Source: Rhodopirellula sp.
GTDB taxonomy: Bacteria; Planctomycetota; Planctomycetia; Pirellulales; Pirellulaceae
NCBI GenBank assembly: GCA_002712845.1
Contig: PAUV01000112.1
Location: 1-19,112, forward strand
Reading direction: 5' to 3'
Length of the DNA: 19,112 bases
The stretch's first letter is position 1. Each line of letters opens with the position of its first letter. Position numbers and translations under genes: made by a program. Shown piece by piece: positions 1 to 5,802 of this stretch. The notes under the pieces were generated by a model that saw only the letters and a program-made list of their open reading frames with translations, was not told where the DNA came from and did no database searches.

Positions 1-87
1 GCAACCACATGTTGGTGGGAAGAGGCTGGGGTGAAGCAAGGCCGGCGAGTCACAAACATGGAGTTTGCTGAAGGCAAGTCCGGTAAT

Positions 88-131
88 ACGAGCTGTTTTA
101 TTTCAAGTCGGCCAAGGAGGGTTCGAACCTT
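88..131 (-). pseudogene. tRNA 3'-end remnant with half a terminator
   Basis: Read on the minus strand this contains a T-loop-like GGTTCGAACC followed by TTGGCCGA and CTTGAAAT, then AAAACAGCTCGT. The intact tRNA-Pro at 13206-13280 ends the same way: T-arm, CAGCCCGA, CTTAATTTC, then AAAACAGCTCGT, the first arm of its terminator. Here no matching 5' tRNA half or second terminator arm is present and the T-stem pairs at only about three of five positions. It is therefore best read as a decayed tRNA end. It may be an old integration scar; that is inference. Confidence 0.35.
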
Positions 132-159
132 TGGACTCGGCCTCGGACTTGTAGGGTGG

Positions 160-227
160 AAATGGACAAAGGGCGGGAATAGATGAAGCGCGCGAATAGA
201 TGAAGCGCGGGAATGGATGAAGGGCGA
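160..227. repeat. 17-bp tandem repeat, four copies
   Basis: Four consecutive 17-bp units lie at 160-176, 177-193, 194-210 and 211-227. The consensus is gaatagatgaagcgcgg; the two central copies differ only at the last base, and the outer copies carry a few changes. No coding role is evident. It resembles a small intergenic minisatellite. Confidence 0.85.
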
Positions 228-380
228 TGGTTTCGTTCTCGATCTGGGTAGTCGTGCTCTCTGGTCGTCGCACTGCATTTGTAGTGAGGTGCATTTTGTC
301 CTCACTTTACGAGATGTCGGTGATTGCTTGCTAATCGGCTTCATTGATGTCGGTGGAAGTCAGGCAGCAAAATTGAATTG

Positions 381-923
381 CTAAGTGTCTTCATTAACCG
401 TCCCTTGGTCGGCTGCTCTTTCGACCACTGCCTTTGGATCGTCTTGGCAAACCCAGAAGCTAAGCATGCGTAGCCCTAATGTTGCGGCGGCAATCGCAAC
501 CGTTGATGGAACGCTATACAGGAGCGAATAGGCACATGCCCAGATCAGGAATCCGATCCAACCAACCGTTAAAAGAATCCCAAAAGGGGCAATGAATCCC
601 ATGATTGTCACGCGTTTGAAGAACGTCACTTGAAACGTCTTCGGCACTAAAAAGAGGCCCGCCGCCAACCATGGTATTGCGACTAGCAAAGCAGTTACTG
701 CCACGGTCGCCTGCATGGAACCCGAAAGATCGCCGAGCGGTGCGATCACTCTGGCAAATGAAAAAACAATGCTGATTGGCAGAGAGATAGCCAACAAATC
801 AGTAATCGTAATCTTTGCGGGCAAGAGCGACTCAGATTGGTGAGCTGGAAGGAACGGCTGGAATATGAGCCAGCCAATCACTCCAGATATCGCCAAGTAC
901 GGTATTGCAAAAATCTCCAACAT
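381..923 (-). CDS. small polytopic membrane protein, unknown function
   Basis: The 180-aa product is very hydrophobic. Likely membrane spans fall around residues 4-24, 42-62, 72-93, 106-135 (possibly two short helices) and 139-158. The last 22 residues (QDDPKAVVERA onward) are polar and acidic, presumably exposed to one side of the membrane. I recognise no family motif or catalytic residue. The ATG at 923 lies in an AT-rich leader without a clear Shine-Dalgarno sequence, so the start is by default. It stands alone: no gene within 1.5 kb upstream and none to the left. The regular run of hydrophobic spans makes a real gene likely, but its function is unknown. Confidence 0.7.
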   Translation of the reverse strand: MLEIFAIPYLAISGVIGWLIFQPFLPAHQSESLLPAKITITDLLAISLPISIVFSFARVIAPLGDLSGSMQATVAVTALLVAIPWLAAGLFLVPKTFQVTFFKRVTIMGFIAPFGILLTVGWIGFLIWACAYSLLYSVPSTVAIAAATLGLRMLSFWVCQDDPKAVVERAADQGTVNEDT

Positions 924-1028
924 ATTAAATCAATTGCACGTGCTCGCGCCATGCAGTTTTACTTAAGATCGCCTCATAGGTCGTTGATTTCACTCGGTAG
1001 TCACAACGTCATTGCCACGCCAGCCTTC

Positions 1029-1060
1029 ATGGCTTCTTAATTTGATGGCCTCTTAATTTG
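1029..1060. repeat. 16-bp tandem duplication
   Basis: Two adjacent 16-bp copies, atggcttcttaatttg (1029-1044) and atggcctcttaatttg (1045-1060), differ at one base. They are probably a slippage product in non-coding DNA. Confidence 0.8.
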
Positions 1061-1120
1061 TAGGACCATGGGAACCTAGCTTGGTGGGAAACGTGAAATA
1101 CTTCAGCCATAATATCGAGC

Positions 1121-1153
1121 ATTGTTTCTTATTCATTGCTTCTTATTCATTGC
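1121..1153. repeat. 14-bp tandem duplication
   Basis: Units attgtttcttattc (1121-1134) and attgcttcttattc (1135-1148) are followed by a partial third copy, attgc. One base differs. No function is visible. Confidence 0.8.
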
Positions 1154-1728
1154 AAGGTGCAGTCGCATACATTCGGTGGCGAGTAACTCGGCAACATCTG
1201 ACTCGGTAGCGAATGTCTGTCCAATGCAAATTTTCGAAACCTTAGCTGAACACCGAATAGGAAATGATTCCGCGCAAAACAACGTTGGGAAGAGATTTGT
1301 TGCTCCTGTCCACGATTGAAAGCTGTATCGAGATGGGAAGGATCATGAGCCTCGCGACTCATTCGGAGAGCCCGAAGCCTGCTGCGAAATGTTTTAGATG
1401 TTGTTGCAGAGCCACACACCCATGTTTGGTTTCTTCCAGCGGCCCCGGAAAGGCTGACTCGATATGGCACCCAAATTGAAAATTGCAAATACAGAAGCAT
1501 CGGGGCGTCGATGCACCAGCAACCGAGTAGCGGCAGGATGGACGCCGGATAGCGACGAAATACCAAAAACGCATAGCCAATCAGATGCAGGCTATCTCTG
1601 CACGCTTGCCCTTATGTCTGCCGACCTTCGCCCACGATGTTGGTGAGTGGACTTGCCTTGGCCGTCAGTATTGATTTGGCGTCAGGAATTGAAGTGTTGG
1701 CGTATTTTGAAAGTAATGCGTCGTCAGT

Positions 1729-1808
1729 GGGTGAAACCTTCTACGGCCGGTGGAAACCTTTTACAGCCGGTGGAAACCTTCTACGGCCGGTGGAAACCTT
1801 CTTCAGTG
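1729..1808. repeat. 20-bp tandem repeat, four copies
   Basis: Four head-to-tail 20-bp units at 1729-1748, 1749-1768, 1769-1788 and 1789-1808 have the consensus ggtggaaaccttctacggcc. The third copy matches the consensus exactly; the first and fourth diverge at their outer ends. There are no spacers, so this is not a CRISPR. The unit is not a multiple of three, so translation in any frame shifts from copy to copy, which argues against a coding role. Confidence 0.85.
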
Positions 1809-1891
1809 GGGAAACAATATTGCGGCCTGGCGATTCTCGTGAGGATCAGCGACGGGATACACTCGGCCACGATTGAAGTCAGCGCATAAAA

Positions 1892-1914
1892 AAACACCGT
1901 GAATCACGGTGTTT
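1892..1914 (-). terminator. intrinsic terminator (minus direction)
   Basis: A perfect 10-bp stem, aaacaccgtg / cacggtgttt, with a 3-nt loop. On the minus strand it is followed by a run of seven T (complement of 1888-1894), which is the layout of a rho-independent terminator. The only plausible upstream RNA on that strand is the tRNA-end-like scar directly next to it, so the terminator appears orphaned. Confidence 0.7.
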
Positions 1915-1936
1915 CTTCAAGTCGGGGCAACCAGAC
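1915..1936 (-). pseudogene. possible tRNA 3'-end remnant
   Basis: On the minus strand the sequence reads GTCTGGTTGCCCCGA then CTTGAAG and enters the terminator at 1892-1914. The GCCCCG-A plus CTT arrangement mirrors the end of tRNA-Pro at 13206-13213 (CAGCCCG-A plus CTT). No D-arm, anticodon arm or 5' acceptor strand is found upstream. The tRNA reading is inferred from this short resemblance and from the attached terminator. Confidence 0.3.
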
Positions 1937-2212
1937 ACGGTTAGAACTTTTTTGTCGCGGTATTGTCGAGCTGCAAACATCGCAACCGCTTGTGTGCAGT
2001 CATGTTGCGGCGGTATTTGCGTAATCTGTTTGCAGAATCAACATGCTCAATTGGCACGTTCGGCTTCGCGCATCGGTCGGAACACCGATGCGAGTTTGAG
2101 GCTTTCTTTAGCCGCTTCGGGTGGTCCAATCGAACGCGGGTTAGCAGACCGCCAGTCTGGCGTCGGTGCCCGCCACCGAAGTGAGTTACAGACGCTACAA
2201 ACCGAAGTGACG

Positions 2213-2320
2213 GATCTCGTTTCAGTTCGAGGCACACGACGAGCACGAGCAGATCGCCCGCGGTACTCACAAGCTTCGCGTAATTGAGGCAGCCGACTTT
2301 TACAAAATCTTTCACCGCAT
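2213..2320 (+). pseudogene. fragment of an FlK-like thioesterase gene
   Basis: Bases 2213-2290 match the reverse complement of 3856-3933, inside the intact thioesterase gene, at 69 of 78 positions by my count. In the frame starting at 2214 the fragment reads ISFQFEAHDEHEQIARGTHK followed by LRVIEAADFYKIFH, against ISFQFEAHDKHEQIARGTHK in the intact protein. An in-frame TGA at 2208-2210 precedes it, and nothing upstream resembles the N-terminal two-thirds of the family with its Thr/Glu/His triad. The part after LRVIEAA differs from the local gene, so it may derive from a paralogue and not from a direct copy. It is on the opposite strand to the intact gene, about 1.6 kb away. Confidence 0.6.
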
Positions 2321-2472
2321 ATCTCTCTCGCTGGAATTCTTGTGTCTTGTGACCTGCGCGTCGCGCGGCAGCGTCGATTCACGAGCCGTTCTTCGATTGG
2401 TCCGGTGGAGTCTGAGGCGGCTCGTCCTTCACCTTGTTGTATTGACTGTGATGTCTCATAGAGCGCACGACG

Positions 2473-2646
2473 TTAGGGTTCCATTGCGGCAATGTGCTCC
2501 GTGGCTTCTTCGGGCGATACGGACTGCAGGTTTCCATCGTCAAGCTGGACGATGACTCCGGCGTTGTGCAATAGCTCCGTTCGACGTTGCCGCTCCTCAG
2601 GATCCGGATGACAAACATGCATACAATTCCCGCATGTCAGCGTCAC
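2473..2646 (-). CDS. small Cys-rich protein or tail of an iron-sulfur protein
   Basis: This 57-codon frame starts at a GTG (2646) and ends at TAA (2473-2475). It opens with TLTCGNCMHVCHPDPEERQ, giving a C5-x2-C8-x3-C12-H pattern, then a hydrophilic alpha/beta-looking segment ending in SPEEATEHIAAMEP. From memory, the TCGNC-x2-VC pattern followed by R-x-LL-x-x-G-V-V resembles the C-terminal end of some 4Fe-4S ferredoxin or epoxyqueuosine-reductase-like proteins. That assignment is inference and cannot be checked here. There is no good Shine-Dalgarno before the GTG. The frame is open, in phase, back to the stop of the PD40 gene at 2734, with no other ATG, so it could be the surviving 3' end of a longer gene cut at about 2733. 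It is too short for a 60-aa ORF cutoff. Confidence 0.45.
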   Translation of the reverse strand: MTLTCGNCMHVCHPDPEERQRRTELLHNAGVIVQLDDGNLQSVSPEEATEHIAAMEP

Positions 2647-2733
2647 ATCACGTTGTGTCTTGCTGTTAGGTATCGGTGGGGAAAATCCGGATGATTCACC
2701 TGTCGCGTGAGTTACGTTGCGAACATATGGATA

Positions 2734-3765
2734 TTATGGCTTCCAGGTGAATCGGCCCCAGTTCCTTTTGCGAGGCACGATCGGCAACTGCTTCTCCCCG
2801 GAGTCTGTCTCGATCATGATCTTGGCGCCGCCCCTTTCTGGATCCGGAAAAGCCCGAGTCACATATCCATCGGGAGACCACGTGGGATCATCGCCACGCC
2901 CAACCTTTCGACGCCGTTTGCCATCGCTGCTGACCACCCAGACATTGAAAGTGGCTGAGATCTGCTGATCCCGCTTCCGGTTGTTGATTCCGGTAAACTG
3001 ACTCATATGAATCATCTCCACGCCTTCCCAGTGGGCAATCCACTTCCCATCGGGTGACCACGTCGGGACTTTTTGCTCGATCGGCAGTTTGAGGTCCTCG
3101 TCCTGATCTTTGGTTGCCGAGATTGGTTTGGCATCACTCCCGTCAAGATTGCTCACCCAAACTCTAAAGGTGCCGCTTCGATTGGAAACAAAGGCCACCT
3201 TCTTGCCATCGGGCGATACTGAAGGCATCGCATCGCTAAACTTGATTTGCTCCGGATCCGTAAATAGCCTGCGTGATTCCCCCGTTTCGGTGTTCATGAT
3301 GCGGATCTGGCTATTGCTGGCGGGATCCTGGTTCTTCCGTCCCGTCCCGGCACTCATCCAGACGATGTGTTTCGAGTCAGGCAACCAGGAAGGCACCAGG
3401 ATTCCCTGCGACCTGATGAGTTCTTTGGCGTTCTTGCCATCTGTGTCGCAGAGCCAAATCGCCATGCCCTTTTCGCTCCGTCTTACGTAAACGAGTTTCT
3501 TCCCATCGGCAGAACAAGCCGGTTGCACACAGTGATGATTGCCTTTGGTCAACTGGCGACTGCCTGAACCATCCTCCTTCATGCGGTAGAGCTGAAGCAT
3601 GCCGTTTTCGTCCGTGTGGCTGACGATGACTTCACGCAATGGCGGTTCTGAAATCGACTCAACTGAAACCGGCGTCGCCTGGGGCTCCTCTGCGCTCGCG
3701 GTCCCAGTCAATACGAGCAGCGCCAAACTACACACTAGCAAGAGTGCCCGTCTCTTTGCGTCCAT
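2734..3765 (-). CDS. exported PD40/TolB-like beta-propeller protein
   Basis: The 343-aa product begins with a typical signal peptide: KRR, a hydrophobic stretch LLLVCSLALLVLTGTASA, and probable cleavage before EEP, so it should be periplasmic or secreted. It then carries at least five PD40/WD40-like repeats with the diagnostic S-x-DGKK or SPDGK-x-hydrophobic pattern: SADGKKLVYV, LPDSKHIVWM, SPDGKKVAFV, SPDGKWIAHW and a final SPDG. This is the TolB-type propeller; such domains usually bind a protein or ligand, but the partner is not evident. The start is well supported by AAGGAG about eight bases upstream. It lies 38 bp after the thioesterase stop on the same strand and may be the last full gene of that cluster, though its role differs from the three enzyme genes. 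Confidence 0.85.
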   Translation of the reverse strand: MDAKRRALLLVCSLALLVLTGTASAEEPQATPVSVESISEPPLREVIVSHTDENGMLQLYRMKEDGSGSRQLTKGNHHCVQPACSADGKKLVYVRRSEKGMAIWLCDTDGKNAKELIRSQGILVPSWLPDSKHIVWMSAGTGRKNQDPASNSQIRIMNTETGESRRLFTDPEQIKFSDAMPSVSPDGKKVAFVSNRSGTFRVWVSNLDGSDAKPISATKDQDEDLKLPIEQKVPTWSPDGKWIAHWEGVEMIHMSQFTGINNRKRDQQISATFNVWVVSSDGKRRRKVGRGDDPTWSPDGYVTRAFPDPERGGAKIMIETDSGEKQLPIVPRKRNWGRFTWKP

Positions 3766-3803
3766 CGTTCAAACTCCTTCCGTCAGTAATTGCTGAATGA
3801 CTG

Positions 3804-4211
3804 TCATGATTTGTACTGCCGCAGCTTGCCTGCCACCTTCTTGGCAAGGCGGGCGGCCTGGATCACTCGCAGCTTGTGCGTGCCGCGGGCGATCTGCTCG
3901 TGCTTGTCGTGTGCCTCGAACTGGAACGAGATCAGTGGCCCGTCGACGTAGATCACTCGAGCGCAACATATGACTTGCGCTCCGAGGGGCGTCGCCGCGA
4001 TGTGCTCGACGTTAACAACGACACCGACCGTGCTCTCGCCTGGCTCAAGCAGAGGCAACATAGCGTTACGCGCTGCGTGCTCCAAGAACCAAATCAGCCA
4101 TGGCGTGCATAAGATCCGCGGCATCCCATTGTGCGCAAAGTCGATCAAGTGCTGCTCGCTTACAACGAACCGCTCTTCACCGACCGTGCCAATTTTTACG
4201 ACGCCTTGCAT
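3804..4211 (-). CDS. FlK-like hotdog thioesterase
   Basis: A hotdog-fold acyl-CoA thioesterase of the fluoroacetyl-CoA thioesterase (FlK) type. Counting from an upstream ATG at 4274, the protein has T57, E65 and H91; the 8- and 26-residue spacings equal those of the FlK triad T42-E50-H76 as I recall it. The surroundings also agree: FLEHAARNAM-x-P-x-LEPGE corresponds to LMEWACVRAMAPYLEPGE, and VEHIAATPLG to VTHTAATPPG. I prefer the ATG at 4211 (135 aa, near family length), preceded by GAAGG about 12 bases upstream; the ATG at 4274 would add 21 unlike residues, overlap the previous gene by 34 bp and lacks a ribosome site. It is third in the hydratase/CMD cluster. The natural substrate is unlikely to be fluoroacetyl-CoA; short or unusual acyl-CoA hydrolysis is the safe call. 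Confidence 0.8.
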   Translation of the reverse strand: MQGVVKIGTVGEERFVVSEQHLIDFAHNGMPRILCTPWLIWFLEHAARNAMLPLLEPGESTVGVVVNVEHIAATPLGAQVICCARVIYVDGPLISFQFEAHDKHEQIARGTHKLRVIQAARLAKKVAGKLRQYKS

Positions 4212-4240
4212 ATCTATAGCTACCTTCAAAACGTCTTTGT

Positions 4241-4552
4241 CTACTGAGGATTTGTCGAACAAACGTCGCCGCATTCAGCAGCAGCTTCTTCTTCGATCAT
4301 GCCGAACGCAACGCGGGCGGTGGCCGCCGTCACGCCGCTGTTAACGGCCGAAGCCACCGCGATCAGGGCGTTGAGTTCGTCGTCGGTGAGCCCGTTGCTG
4401 CGGGCCTTTTCAACCCGGTTTCGAGTGCAGACCTGGCAACCGCGCGTCATCGTCACAGCCAGACCGATCAGGTGCTTCTCTCGTTCACTCAGCAGGCCCG
4501 TGCTGTGTGTTTGCTTGATGTGATCAACGATCAACGTGTCGTCGTAAGGCAT
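4241..4552 (-). CDS. carboxymuconolactone decarboxylase (CMD/AhpD) family protein
   Basis: This 103-aa protein has the CMD-domain layout: a helix with SEREKHLIGLAVTMTRGC, the C39-x-x-C42 pair, then VEKARSNGLTDDELNALIAV. Members are either AhpD-like thiol peroxidase partners using CxxC, or gamma-carboxymuconolactone decarboxylases. Here the CxxC is present but the His four residues after the second Cys in AhpD is Arg46, so an AhpD-type proton relay is doubtful. A second pair, C94-x3-C98, lies near the C-terminus, which is unusual and could form another disulfide or bind metal. The start is strong: AAAGGAA seven bases before the ATG. It begins 12 bp after the hydratase stop, so the two are almost certainly co-transcribed. 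The first codons and leader match those of the DUF1552 gene (see the shared-leader entry). Confidence 0.85.
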   Translation of the reverse strand: MPYDDTLIVDHIKQTHSTGLLSEREKHLIGLAVTMTRGCQVCTRNRVEKARSNGLTDDELNALIAVASAVNSGVTAATARVAFGMIEEEAAAECGDVCSTNPQ

Positions 4553-4578
4553 GTCAGGTTCCTTTTAAGAACTGGGAC
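4536..4578. repeat. shared leader/start segment, copy 1
   Basis: These 43 bases span the end of the hydratase gene, the ribosome site and the first codons (M-x-YDDT) of the CMD-family gene. They match 12026-12068, the same position at the start of the unrelated DUF1552 gene, at roughly 80 percent of positions without gaps. The hydratase's last residues (TCPSS) are encoded inside the segment. Confidence 0.6.
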
Positions 4579-5407
4579 AGGTTATGAACTTCACTTCGAC
4601 GCTGCCGAACGGCGGGGCGTCGACTCGGATGCCGCAGTCCTCGGCAATCGGAATCAAACTCGGGATCGAGCCGGTCAGGATAATCTGGCCGGCACTGAGT
4701 CGCTCGCCGCGGTCACGCACCGATTTGGTTAACCATTTCAGCGATGAATTGATCGTTTGAATCAACGTCGGTCCGGCGCACTCATCGAGCAGCCGGTCAT
4801 CAGCGAAGATCGACAGCGCCGATGAATCAAGGGCCCCGCTATCGTAATTGTCATTGGCACCGCAAATATCAGTGAGCCTGACACCGCTCCCCGCGACGAC
4901 CCCGGCGTGAATAGCGTTGTTGGCAATCAGTTCGCCTGCCGACGGCCGCTCACCTCGCATCACATGGTTGTGCAATTCGATCACGGGAAACACGCGAGCA
5001 ACACATGCGGGAATCTCGACCTCGGAAAACTCTTTCTCGTTCGGTTCGCGAGACAGCTCCACGGCTATCTCACCCTCGATCGCTAGATTCGCGAATCGCT
5101 CGCGCGACAACACGGCGCCCGACGAGTGTTGCTCCGAGTCATACAGTCGACCACTGACGCAATGATTGATCCCGAGCTGCGCCCGGATCGTCGGCGACGT
5201 GCAACCAACCTTGTAACCGATCACCCGTTCCCCACGACCGCAACGCCATTGCGCCACAGCCGACTGAAGTTCATACCCCTGCGCCACATCCAGCACGACC
5301 CCCTCGGCGAACATCGTGCCGGGTAGGCGCGCGTCGTAATCAGCGAGTTGACGAGACGCCCACTGCTGATTCTGTGATGTGACAGAGGCTTTCAATCGAC
5401 TATCCAC
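4565..5407 (-). CDS. 2-keto-4-pentenoate hydratase family protein (FAH superfamily)
   Basis: A member of the MhpD/fumarylacetoacetate-hydrolase superfamily; the family adds water to 2-hydroxypentadienoate-type enols in meta-cleavage pathways or carries out related decarboxylations. Visible motifs, numbered from the chosen start, are GYKVGCTS (64-71), the metal-binding EGE (111-113), an IEL at 143-145, IANNAIHAG (161-169) and near the end ILTGSIPSLIPI. The frame is open to an ATG at 5659, but residues 1-84 of that version are encoded partly by an AT-rich inverted repeat and have no family counterpart. The GTG at 5407 gives 280 aa, close to the usual ~260, and begins a normal helical N-terminus (RQLADYDAR). 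Its ribosome site is weak (GAG five bases upstream). First gene of the cluster, 12 bp before the CMD gene. The substrate is not readable from the sequence. Confidence 0.8.
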   Translation of the reverse strand: MDSRLKASVTSQNQQWASRQLADYDARLPGTMFAEGVVLDVAQGYELQSAVAQWRCGRGERVIGYKVGCTSPTIRAQLGINHCVSGRLYDSEQHSSGAVLSRERFANLAIEGEIAVELSREPNEKEFSEVEIPACVARVFPVIELHNHVMRGERPSAGELIANNAIHAGVVAGSGVRLTDICGANDNYDSGALDSSALSIFADDRLLDECAGPTLIQTINSSLKWLTKSVRDRGERLSAGQIILTGSIPSLIPIAEDCGIRVDAPPFGSVEVKFITCPSS

Positions 5408-5431
5408 TTTCTCACATAGTTCGCTAAAAGT

Positions 5432-5707
5432 GACGACGGTAACAGTGGTCTGACGAAAATCAATACGAAAGGGAAGACTGGGCAATTTCAGGCTGTCGAA
5501 GCCACTACGAAGAGATCGTGTTGAAATTGGGTCATTGAAAAAATTAAATTGTAAAGTGTAAATTGAAAAATGAGACGATTGCCCAATCAGTTCACAATTT
5601 ACAATTGTCAATTTAACTTTTTCAATAATTATCCCTGCCGATAACCACACGTGTCGCATGATTTACTGAACCGACACATTTACAACAGACCACGGTAACA
5701 GTGGGCT
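5432..5707. repeat. 20-bp direct repeats flanking the hairpin element
   Basis: gacgacggtaacagtggtct at 5432-5451 and gaccacggtaacagtgggct at 5688-5707 share 18 of 20 bases, including the 13-base core acggtaacagtgg. They bracket about 236 bp that include the AT-rich inverted repeat. They are too long and too far from the arms to be a simple target-site duplication of that element. They could be binding sites or traces of a local duplication. Confidence 0.55.
5534..5626. repeat. AT-rich inverted-repeat element (MITE-like)
   Basis: The arms 5534-5565 and 5595-5626 are 32 bp each and pair at about 27 positions. The outer ends begin attgaaaaa and are nearly perfect. The 29-bp centre holds a smaller palindrome, gattgcccaatc. 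The base composition is far more AT-rich than its surroundings, consistent with a small inserted element or a mobile palindrome. No transposase is nearby. It lies upstream of the hydratase and supplies codons to the spurious N-terminal extension of that frame. Confidence 0.65.
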
Positions 5708-5802
5708 CTATTTCCCACGGATCAAAGACCGCTCAGCCTGACCGCTTAACCCATGCCGATTTCATGCCCGCCGAGACGGCACCGATCACGTCAAATGGAA
5801 CG

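Larger units (their letters stand above)
1..380. other. gene-poor left edge
   Basis: I see no convincing gene here. On the plus strand frame 1 is open from base 1 to the stop at 184-186 (about 61 codons), so the tail of a gene entering from the left cannot be excluded, but the translation matches nothing I recognise. The stretch contains a tRNA 3'-end-like scar (88-131) and a 17-bp tandem repeat (160-227), which makes coding here less likely. Confidence 0.4.
924..2472. other. 1.5-kb region without an intact gene
   Basis: Several overlapping frames are open on both strands (for example minus 1147-1566 and plus 1952-2287), but none shows a ribosome site, a domain or a signal peptide, and they overlap one another. 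What can be supported is three short tandem repeats (1029, 1121, 1729), a terminator joined to a tRNA-end-like sequence (1892-1936) and a thioesterase gene fragment (2213-2320). The stretch looks like decayed DNA. Confidence 0.55.
5408..5802. other. intergenic region upstream of the hydratase cluster
   Basis: About 395 bp between the hydratase start and the stop of the EF-hand gene, both on the minus strand. It contains the inverted-repeat element at 5534-5626 and two near-identical 20-bp direct repeats at 5432-5451 and 5688-5707. I see no clear terminator for the EF-hand gene and no unambiguous promoter, although the cluster's promoter should lie here. Confidence 0.5.

Noticed and set aside
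1147..1566. 139-codon minus-strand frame as a gene
   Set aside because: No ribosome site, no domain, odd composition, and it overlaps three other equally plausible-looking frames.
1729..1808. Possible CRISPR array
   Set aside because: The 20-bp units are directly adjacent, with no spacers, and no cas gene is present.
1941..2315. Overlapping frames on both strands
   Set aside because: They run antisense to or across the thioesterase fragment; their apparent conservation (VRGT-RADRPR) only reflects the same DNA in a wrong frame.
2379..2618. 79-codon minus-strand frame
   Set aside because: It is a shifted reading of the Cys-rich frame 2473-2646, which has the better composition and motif.
5408..5659. 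N-terminal 84 residues of the longest hydratase frame
   Set aside because: Encoded partly by the AT-rich inverted repeat, no family counterpart, and the GTG at 5407 gives the normal family length.
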